DNA of 12,371 nucleotides from an uncultured Gammaproteobacteria bacterium (lineage in GTDB: Bacteria; Pseudomonadota; Gammaproteobacteria; Steroidobacterales; JABDMI01). A program made the position numbers and the translations under genes. Below, in pieces: positions 1 through 6,087 of this stretch (its first letter is position 1; each line of letters starts with the position of its first letter). Under the pieces are notes generated by a model. The model was not told the origin of the DNA. It saw nothing but the letters and a program-made list of their open reading frames with translations, and made no database searches. The DNA is taken from positions 1 through 12,371 of the forward strand of contig CALHVH010000099.1 of assembly GCA_938039225.1 (NCBI GenBank). The letters are read 5' to 3'.

Positions 1-972
1 GCTCAAATAGGCAGTTACGAAACCTATGATGACAATTTATATGGAGTTAAAAGTTTTTTTAGCCTAAGCGTATTATTACGTAATCATGCAGCCAGTGAAA
101 AACTGGCAAAAGGTATTAGCAATTTACAAGACATTCATGATGCACTTCCCTATCCGTTTGCTCGTAGTATTAATTCTAATTTATCACTTGGTGTTTATGA
201 CGTGATTGCTGATTTTGGTCAATCACGCGGTTCAAACACCGCAACCATATTACCCAATGAAGCCGAACAGTCACGCAAGTATGGACGCACTATTATGTTG
301 CGCCATAATATTATGACTAATCCGGTATTATTTGAAAATGCTCAAGCTCGATTTGCTGCTGCGGTTGGTGAATCACAAGCCAGTATCTTAAGCATGGACG
401 GACAATTTCAAAGAACTTTATGGCATGAGGTGGGGCATTACTTAGGGGTTGATGAGACACTCTCTGGCAAAGATTTGGATTTGTCTTTGGCTGAAGTTGC
501 TGACCACTTTGAAGAAATGAAAGCCGACTTAGCATCATTATTTACAGCGAAATACATGCTTGATAATGGACAAATGAGTGCCGAAACGTTTAAAGAAATT
601 CAAGCAGGTGGTGTATTGCGAGTGCTAAATACCAGCAAACCCAGACGCACACAAGCTTATCAAACCATGATGCTTATGCAGTTCAACTATTTTTTAGAAA
701 ATGCAGTATTTAGCTTTGACCCTGAAACTCAACTCATTACAGTTGATTATGAATTATTTCCAGAAGTGGCTGCACAAATGTTAGAAGAAGTTCTTGCAAT
801 ACAAGCCAGCGGGAAAAACCATGAAGCAAAGGCCATGATTGAGAAATGGGGTTATTGGGATAATGAACTGCATGGCGTTTTAGCCGATAATATGAAAGCG
901 GCCAGCAAATTTCGCTACCGCAGAGTTCGTTACACAGAATTAGAGAATCTTGAAAATGAATTATCAAAATAA
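1..972 (+). CDS. Dipeptidyl-peptidase III-like zinc peptidase (family M49-type), C-terminal part
   Basis: The reading frame is open from the first base, so the N-terminus lies outside the window; 323 C-terminal residues are visible. A zinc-binding HEVGH motif is encoded at 424-438, followed about 25 residues later by EEMKAD at 511-528. The combination HExxH plus EExxAD/E is the metal site of M49 (dipeptidyl-peptidase III) enzymes. The two His and the second Glu of EExxAD would bind zinc, and the Glu of HExxH would be catalytic. Family knowledge: these enzymes remove dipeptides from the N-terminus of oligopeptides. Eukaryotic members carry a six-residue HELLGH motif, while some bacterial members carry a five-residue version, as here. 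The substrate cannot be told. The end overlaps the following phosphatase gene by 17 bp, so the two are probably co-transcribed. A GTG at 202 is an internal codon, not the start. The family call is fairly secure; exact activity is not. Confidence 0.8.
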   Translation, partial: AQIGSYETYDDNLYGVKSFFSLSVLLRNHAASEKLAKGISNLQDIHDALPYPFARSINSNLSLGVYDVIADFGQSRGSNTATILPNEAEQSRKYGRTIMLRHNIMTNPVLFENAQARFAAAVGESQASILSMDGQFQRTLWHEVGHYLGVDETLSGKDLDLSLAEVADHFEEMKADLASLFTAKYMLDNGQMSAETFKEIQAGGVLRVLNTSKPRRTQAYQTMMLMQFNYFLENAVFSFDPETQLITVDYELFPEVAAQMLEEVLAIQASGKNHEAKAMIEKWGYWDNELHGVLADNMKAASKFRYRRVRYTELENLENELSK

Positions 973-2521
973 AAAAACATCCTTCTTGGCCAAAACTCTG
1001 GCTTCAATGCTATTAGTATCCGCCTGTAGTCATGCAGAAGTCACTGATGTGACACAGATTGATCCTTGGTTTCAGTCTGGCCAAAAGGTATTGCAAAAAA
1101 AATTACAACTAAAAGAAAATAATAAACCAGCCAAGAACGTTATTATCTTTATCGGTGACGGTATGAGTGTTGCCACAGTAACGGCTGCCAGAATCCTAGA
1201 CGGGCAATTACGTGGAGAATCTGGGGAAGAGAACTATCTAAGCTTTGAGAATTTCCCCTACTCTGGGTTAAGCAAAACATACAACACCGACAGTCAAACG
1301 CCTGATTCTGCAGGTACGGCAACTGCTATGCTCAGTGGTGTCAAAACAAAAATCGGCGTTGTTGGTCTTAATGACAAAGTCATTTCTCAAGACTGTAGTT
1401 CTACCAAGGCAAGCATGGTTCCTACCTTATTAGAACTGGCTGAAGAACAAGGTTTTAAAACCGGAGTTGTTAGCACAGCCAAAATCACTCATGCAACACC
1501 TGCAGCGGCTTATGCTCATAGTGCATCACGCGGATGGGAAGCTCAAGCGCCCGCAGGCTGCGAGGATATTGCCAGTCAATTAGTACATTTTGATAAAGGC
1601 GATGGCATTGAAGTCATGTTGGGTGGTGGTCGTGCTGGTTTTATTCCTAACAGCATGCAAGATTTTGAGTACAGCGATAAAAAAGGTTCGCGTAAAGATA
1701 ATATCAATTTAATTGAGACTTGGAAAAACAAAAATCCAAACGGCCAATTCGTCTTTAATCAAGCTGGATTTGATCAAGCAAAAACGCAAAGCGGTAAACT
1801 TTTGGGTTTGTTTGAACCTAGTCACATGCAGTATGAAGCAGACCGTACAAGAACGGACAAAGGCGAGCCCTCTATCGCCGAAATGACTTCAGTGGCTATA
1901 CAAAAACTAGACAATAAAAAAGGTTTCTTTTTATTAGTTGAAGGTGGACGTATTGATCATGCACATCATGCTTCTAATGCCTACAGAGCTTTGCACGATG
2001 CCATCGCCATGGCTGATGCTGTAAAAGTAGCTGACGAGCTTACCAATGATGAAGACACACTGATTATAGTTACCGCCGATCATGGTCATGTCATGGAGTT
2101 TGCTGGCTATCCTGAACGCGGCAATCCAATATTAGGCAAAGCGGCACGCACAAACAGTAAGGGTGAAACTCAACTAAGTTTAGATGCCAGTGGCAAGCCT
2201 TACACAACGCTGGCTTACTTAAACGGTCCTGGCTATACCGGCGCGAGTGACAGTCAACCCGAAGGGACTAAAACCTATCCTCACAGAGCTGGCGCTTATA
2301 AAAGTGAAACCTCGCGTCCAGACCTAACCAAAATTAACACTGAAGATAAAAACTACTTACAAGAATCTGCAATACCTCTAGGTAGCGAAACACATTCAGG
2401 CACTGATGTGGGAGTTTATGCCAAAGGGCCTTCAGCGCATTTATTAACGGGTGTATATGAGCAGAGTTTTATTTTTCATGTGATGCAGCATGCATTGCGG
2501 ATTGATAAAAAAAGTGAATAA
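956..2521 (+). CDS. Alkaline phosphatase, probable lipoprotein
   Basis: Complete 521-residue alkaline phosphatase of the PhoA superfamily, hydrolysing phosphate monoesters in the periplasm or at the outer membrane. The start of the mature protein carries an IGDGMS metal motif (Asp68). Next comes DSAGTA with nucleophile Ser118, then GGRIDHAHHA (Asp334, His338), TADHGH (Asp375, His376) and ETHSGTD (His480). These are the expected zinc/magnesium ligands and all are present. The N-terminus is a lipoprotein signal: basic MNYQNKK, a hydrophobic stretch, and lipobox VSAC with Cys24. I chose ATG at 956, which overlaps the upstream peptidase gene by 17 bp; an in-frame TTG six bases earlier is less likely. 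The segment around residues 380-430, rich in Gly/Pro/Asn after the TADHGH motif, fits the crown-type insertion of longer alkaline phosphatases and is absent from compact ones. No Pho box is visible because the gene has no intergenic leader; regulation would come from the upstream operon promoter. Confidence 0.93.
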   Translation: MNYQNKKTSFLAKTLASMLLVSACSHAEVTDVTQIDPWFQSGQKVLQKKLQLKENNKPAKNVIIFIGDGMSVATVTAARILDGQLRGESGEENYLSFENFPYSGLSKTYNTDSQTPDSAGTATAMLSGVKTKIGVVGLNDKVISQDCSSTKASMVPTLLELAEEQGFKTGVVSTAKITHATPAAAYAHSASRGWEAQAPAGCEDIASQLVHFDKGDGIEVMLGGGRAGFIPNSMQDFEYSDKKGSRKDNINLIETWKNKNPNGQFVFNQAGFDQAKTQSGKLLGLFEPSHMQYEADRTRTDKGEPSIAEMTSVAIQKLDNKKGFFLLVEGGRIDHAHHASNAYRALHDAIAMADAVKVADELTNDEDTLIIVTADHGHVMEFAGYPERGNPILGKAARTNSKGETQLSLDASGKPYTTLAYLNGPGYTGASDSQPEGTKTYPHRAGAYKSETSRPDLTKINTEDKNYLQESAIPLGSETHSGTDVGVYAKGPSAHLLTGVYEQSFIFHVMQHALRIDKKSE

Positions 2522-2573
2522 TTACAGCTAATATTGAATTTAAAACTCTATAGCAGTAAAAACTCTTGCTTCT

Positions 2574-2617
2574 GATGACAATTGTCACATCAAAGCATAA
2601 ACAATCAACGTTATAAT
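2574..2617 (+). promoter_or_regulatory. Putative response-regulator-controlled promoter of the kinase/regulator operon
   Basis: A perfect 12-bp palindrome, TGACAATTGTCA (2576-2587), is followed after 24 bp by a perfect -10 hexamer TATAAT (2612-2617). No good -35 hexamer lies 17 bp upstream of the -10 (the bases there are ACATCA). The expected start of transcription is about 2624, which puts the palindrome centre near -42, the position of a class II activator. A near-copy with the same spacing stands before the ABC transporter gene (4327-4368). I infer that the DesR-type regulator encoded downstream binds here and autoregulates. Palindrome and spacing are seen; regulator identity is inferred. 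Confidence 0.6.
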
Positions 2618-2622
2618 TCAGT

Positions 2623-3726
2623 ATGCAAACTGATGTTCTAAATCAAAGTCTTAGGGACAAAGGAAACCCCTACTGGTATTGGGTTTCTCTAATATTCTCA
2701 AGCTTTTATTTCTTACCTATTTTTTTTAATCCAAGTGCCTATTCTAAAACCGATATTAGTTTTTCAATACTTGCATATATAGTTTTTATTTATTTATATA
2801 ATCTTTGCACAAAAGCAAAAGAAGAAGAAATATATGTACCAACTGGTGCAATACTACTTCTATGTGCAATTGCTACTAATTTCAATCCCGGGGCTTATAC
2901 CTTATTTGCATTTACTGCATTTTTTATTGGTTTTTGTTTGCCTAAGAGAAAAAGCTTAACCAGCTTAGCAGTTATCTTCATTTCTATAAGCTTGAGTGCG
3001 TTTTTATTTTTAGATAAGACGATATATTTTATTATTCCAGGATGGATATTATCGATAGGTTTATATGCATTTGGTTATTTAGAACGTTATGAACGTCTTC
3101 ATCAATTGAGCAAAGCGAAAAGTCAGGAACAAATTGAACAACTAGCAAAAATAGCAGAGCGTGAACGCATAGCGCGAGATTTACATGACCTTTTAGGTCA
3201 CTCTCTCTCAAGTATTGCTCTTAAGTCTGAACTTGCCGAGAAACTCCTACTATCAAACAAGGCCGAAGAGGCGGGTAAGGAAATTTCAGCAGTCGCCGAC
3301 TTAAGTCGCTCTATACTCTCGGAAGTAAGACAAGCCGTAAGCGGTTTTAAACAACAGGCACTTAAAGGCATACTCTCAAACTTAAAAAAAGAACTAGAAA
3401 GCGCCAATTTCCAAGTCCTCATTCAAAATACTCCAAACACACTTCCGCCAAAAATAGAATCTGCCTTGACTCTGATAATTAAAGAAATTGTGACTAATAC
3501 TTTAAGACATAGCAAAGGAGATAAAATCGATTTCCAGTTTAATCAGAATAATAATATTCTTGAATTAACCGTACTAGATAATGGATATGTAGAAAAAGTA
3601 AAATGGGGCAATGGCCTGCTAGGTATTCAAGAACGCTGTGAACTATTATTAGGAAATTTTTCGACGGAAATTACTAATAACAAATTACAATTAAGCCTTA
3701 ACTTGCCGCTTCACTCTAATCCATGA
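2623..3726 (+). CDS. DesK-type sensor histidine kinase
   Basis: Membrane histidine kinase of 367 residues. Residues about 17-150 hold five or six hydrophobic segments with short loops and no sizeable periplasmic domain, so the signal is probably sensed within or at the membrane. A short coiled-coil linker (about 153-180) leads to the HisKA_3 box RERIARDLHDLLGHSLS, with phosphoacceptor His188. The HATPase domain follows: N box KEIVTNTLRHS (Asn292), G1 DNG (319-321) and G2 GNGLLGIQER (from 329). This layout is that of DesK/LiaS/YvfT-like kinases. The gene overlaps the regulator gene by 4 bp (ATGA), indicating translational coupling. The ATG at 2623 has no Shine-Dalgarno sequence, and a consensus -10 ends only five bases before it, so the transcript may be leaderless. 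The stimulus is unknown; DesK relatives respond to lipid order or membrane-active compounds. Confidence 0.9.
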   Translation: MQTDVLNQSLRDKGNPYWYWVSLIFSSFYFLPIFFNPSAYSKTDISFSILAYIVFIYLYNLCTKAKEEEIYVPTGAILLLCAIATNFNPGAYTLFAFTAFFIGFCLPKRKSLTSLAVIFISISLSAFLFLDKTIYFIIPGWILSIGLYAFGYLERYERLHQLSKAKSQEQIEQLAKIAERERIARDLHDLLGHSLSSIALKSELAEKLLLSNKAEEAGKEISAVADLSRSILSEVRQAVSGFKQQALKGILSNLKKELESANFQVLIQNTPNTLPPKIESALTLIIKEIVTNTLRHSKGDKIDFQFNQNNNILELTVLDNGYVEKVKWGNGLLGIQERCELLLGNFSTEITNNKLQLSLNLPLHSNP

Positions 3727-4325
3727 CTAAAATTGCAATCATCGAAGATCAAGCCTTAGTCAGAGCCGCCCTCTGCGCTTTACTTAACCTGGAAAGCAAG
3801 TTGAAGGTTGTTGCACAAGCTGAAAATGGTAAGCATGCCTTAGAGTTAATCGCTACTAATACACCTGACTTAATATTAACGGATATTGAAATGCCAGAGA
3901 TGAATGGCATAGAGCTTACTCGTGAAGTGAAAGAAAAATTTCCAAATATCCGTGTAGTAATCATGACTACCTTCTCTAGAACAGGTTATATTCGTCGTGC
4001 CATGGAAGCAGGCGCTGATGCCTTTATTTTAAAAGAGGCTCCCTCCACCTATCTTATAGACACTATTCAAAAAGTCATGCTCGGGAAGAAAGTCATTGAT
4101 CCTGAATTAGCACTAAGCGCATTAGACGATTTAGACCCCTTAACTGAAAAAGAACGTAAGGCACTTTATTTTGCTGGTCAAGGTTTAAAAACTAAAGAAA
4201 TTGCAAAAAAATTATTCCTTACCGAAGGTACAGTACGTAACTACCTTTCTGAGGCCATTTCTAAACTTAATGCAAGCAATAGGATTGATGCTGTTCGTAT
4301 AGCCCAGCAGAAAGGATGGCTGTAA
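3723..4325 (+). CDS. DesR-type (NarL/FixJ family) response regulator
   Basis: Two-domain response regulator of 200 residues. The receiver domain (about 1-118) has the acidic pair Glu8/Asp9, phosphoacceptor Asp54 in LTDIEMPEMNG, and the conserved Lys in FILKEAP. A short linker leads to a LuxR/NarL-type helix-turn-helix (about 136-198), with LTEKERKAL, TKEIAKKLFLTEGTVRNYLSEAISKL and a final RIAQQKGWL. The ending in GWL is usual for DesR-like regulators. It overlaps the kinase gene by 4 bp and is its evident partner. Proteins of this type bind short inverted repeats as dimers when phosphorylated; the 12-bp palindromes at 2576-2587 and 4327-4338 are the obvious candidate targets. I infer activation of both its own operon and the ABC/amidohydrolase operon. 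Confidence 0.92.
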   Translation: MTKIAIIEDQALVRAALCALLNLESKLKVVAQAENGKHALELIATNTPDLILTDIEMPEMNGIELTREVKEKFPNIRVVIMTTFSRTGYIRRAMEAGADAFILKEAPSTYLIDTIQKVMLGKKVIDPELALSALDDLDPLTEKERKALYFAGQGLKTKEIAKKLFLTEGTVRNYLSEAISKLNASNRIDAVRIAQQKGWL

Positions 4326-4326
4326 C

Positions 4327-4368
4327 TGACAAATGTCATACGATTTTAGTGATAAATCTCAATAGGAT
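4327..4368 (+). promoter_or_regulatory. Putative response-regulator-controlled promoter of the ABC/amidohydrolase operon
   Basis: The near-palindrome TGACAAATGTCA (4327-4338) differs by one base from the site before the kinase gene. Exactly 24 bp downstream is TAGGAT (4363-4368), a 4-of-6 match to TATAAT; the -35 region lacks a consensus. The inferred start is about 4375, giving a leader of roughly 47 bases and placing the palindrome centre near -42. The matching sequence and identical spacing at two promoters of one cassette support a shared activator site. The weak -10 and absent -35 fit a promoter that needs the activator. Role is inferred. Confidence 0.55.
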
Positions 4369-4421
4369 TTTGGCAGAGTATTTGCAAGAATAAGCTAACT
4401 TTTTAAACCAAGCTTTATAAA

Positions 4422-5330
4422 ATGCAAAACCACAATTCTAATAATCTCGTTCAAATTACCAATTTATATAAAGCGTTTAGTAACAAAATCGCTTTAGACA
4501 ATATCAATTTAACTATCCCTAAAAAAGGTGGCATTATCGCTTTATTAGGGCATAACGGGGCTGGTAAAACTACCTTAATAAACTGCTTACTTGGCCTATG
4601 TCGTTCTGACTCAGGACAAATTGAAATTTTCAATAGCAAACCCAGCAGTCAACACGTTAAGACTCGTATTGGAGCTATGCTGCAAGATACAGATTTACCA
4701 GACTTATTAACAACCCGTGAGCATTTAACCTTATTTGCCAGCTACTACCCTAACTCTAGATCAGTCAAAGAACTTATAAGCTCTTATGAACTGTCTGACT
4801 TTGCTGACAAATTATATAAAAATCTTTCAGGTGGCCAGAAACGCCGAGTTCAAATGGCAATTGCTCTAATCGGAAAAGGCGAGCTCCTTTTTTTAGATGA
4901 ACCCACCAATGGTCTTGATAGCTCAGCGCGACGTTTGTTGTGGACTAAAGTAAAACAACTCGCAGACAAAGGTAAAACTATTCTTCTTAGCACGCATTAC
5001 TTAGAAGAAGCCGATGCACTCGCAGAAAGAGTAATTGTTTTACATCAGGGAAAGATTATCGCAGACGCACCTACTCCTGAAATTCGCAAAAAATTAACTG
5101 GTTCAATAATTCGTTGCATTAGTCGGCTAAACCATTCTGAGCTTTCATCGCTGGCAACTGTTCGCTCAGTACAGCAATCAGGTCGCTTCGTGAACTTACA
5201 TTGTCTTAATCCGGTAAAAGCTATGCATAGTTTACTAGCATTAGACCCTGGCATTAGTGAGTTGAGTATTTCCAAACCTGGCTTAGAAGAAGTTTTGGAA
5301 AACCTATCTAAACAGCAAACTGTACTTTGA
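4422..5330 (+). CDS. ABC transporter ATP-binding protein (ABC-2 exporter type)
   Basis: Cytoplasmic ATPase of 302 residues that would power the permease encoded next. All ABC motifs are present: Walker A GHNGAGKTT (43-51), Q-loop Gln88 (MLQD), signature LSGGQ (135-139), Walker B LLFLDE (155-160) with catalytic Glu160, D-loop GLD, and switch His192 (STHYLEEAD). The STHYLEEAD motif and the roughly 80-residue C-terminal extension are typical of the drug/antibiotic-exporter branch (CcmA/DrrA/NatA-like) rather than of importers. The start at ATG 4422 gives the usual distance to Walker A; no clear Shine-Dalgarno precedes it. The gene is separated from the response regulator by about 96 bp carrying a putative regulator site and promoter, so it begins its own transcription unit. 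The substrate is not deducible from the ATPase. Confidence 0.9.
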   Translation: MQNHNSNNLVQITNLYKAFSNKIALDNINLTIPKKGGIIALLGHNGAGKTTLINCLLGLCRSDSGQIEIFNSKPSSQHVKTRIGAMLQDTDLPDLLTTREHLTLFASYYPNSRSVKELISSYELSDFADKLYKNLSGGQKRRVQMAIALIGKGELLFLDEPTNGLDSSARRLLWTKVKQLADKGKTILLSTHYLEEADALAERVIVLHQGKIIADAPTPEIRKKLTGSIIRCISRLNHSELSSLATVRSVQQSGRFVNLHCLNPVKAMHSLLALDPGISELSISKPGLEEVLENLSKQQTVL

Positions 5331-5332
5331 GC

Positions 5333-5338
5333 GGAGAG
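5333..5338 (+). promoter_or_regulatory. Ribosome binding site of the ABC permease gene
   Basis: GGAGAG ends five bases before the ATG at 5344 and confirms that start. It lies directly after the ATPase stop codon. It contrasts with the kinase and ATPase genes, whose starts lack a recognisable Shine-Dalgarno sequence. Confidence 0.75.
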
Positions 5339-5343
5339 AAAAA

Positions 5344-6078
5344 ATGTCATCAAATACATTCATGAATGAAACAGGCGCTGAGATTCTAAAGTCCATACGT
5401 GCACCTGAATTCATTCTTCCAACCTTACTCTTCCCTGTTGTTTTTTATACAATGTTTGCCATCGTGCTACCCAGCACACCAAAAACAGCTACTTACCTTT
5501 TAGCAAGTTTTGGTGTGTTCGCCGCCATGGGGCCAGCAATTTTTGGATTTGGCGTCTCTGTTGCCAATGAGCGTGAAAGAGGCTGGCTAAGCTTAAAACG
5601 GATTACGCCAATTTCAAGTTATACCTATATAGCAAGTAAATTATTAGCAACTATTATTGTTACCGCTTTTTCTTTACTCCTTATTTATCTCATAGCAGGA
5701 CTTGCGGCTGATGTTAGTCTCTCAACAAGAACCTGGTACTTTCTTCTTTTTTTTCATTTGGCTTGCGTAATTCCTTTTTCATTTATTGGCTTAAGCATTG
5801 GATTTTATTTTAGTTCTAATAGTGCAATCGCCATTGCAAATATTGTGTTCTTAGGTTTAGCCATGTTAGGCGGTTTATGGATGCCAATATCAATTTTCCC
5901 TTCAGCTCTGCAAACTTTTGCAGAATTTTTACCTACGTTTCATCTAGCTGAAATTGCCTTAATCACTATTGAGCTCAAAGACACAGAACGTCTCTTTCAA
6001 CACAGTTGCATAATTTTTATTATGAGCATTATCTTTGCGCTTATTGCCTTAGTGACATGGTCAAAACAACGCTACTAG
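5344..6078 (+). CDS. ABC-2 type transporter permease
   Basis: Inner-membrane protein of 244 residues with six hydrophobic segments (roughly 22-42, 52-76, 98-120, 131-156, 159-182 and 218-238) in the ABC-2 pattern. The cytoplasmic motif NERERGWLSLKRITPIS between segments 2 and 3 is characteristic of ABC-2 permeases of multidrug/antibiotic exporters. It lies 13 bp after the ATPase stop, with a good ribosome site GGAGAG at 5333-5338 and spacing of 5 bases. With a single permease gene and single ATPase gene, the transporter would be a dimer of each. Direction of transport is expected to be outward, from cytoplasm or inner leaflet. Substrate unknown; the amidohydrolase gene follows after 9 bp and is probably functionally linked. 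Confidence 0.87.
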   Translation: MSSNTFMNETGAEILKSIRAPEFILPTLLFPVVFYTMFAIVLPSTPKTATYLLASFGVFAAMGPAIFGFGVSVANERERGWLSLKRITPISSYTYIASKLLATIIVTAFSLLLIYLIAGLAADVSLSTRTWYFLLFFHLACVIPFSFIGLSIGFYFSSNSAIAIANIVFLGLAMLGGLWMPISIFPSALQTFAEFLPTFHLAEIALITIELKDTERLFQHSCIIFIMSIIFALIALVTWSKQRY

Positions 6079-6087
6079 AGAGTTATC

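Noticed and set aside
950..955. TTG at 950 as the start of the alkaline phosphatase.
   Set aside because: ATG at 956, two codons later, is a better start codon and gives an equally complete lipoprotein signal peptide.
4416..4421. TATAAA directly before the ATPase ATG as the -10 of the ABC operon.
   Set aside because: It abuts the start codon, so transcription would begin inside the gene; TAGGAT at 4363 matches the spacing of the kinase promoter and leaves a normal leader.
5045..5359. A 104-codon open frame on the - strand.
   Set aside because: It is antisense to the ABC ATPase C-terminus and the permease start, and its translation has no recognisable features.
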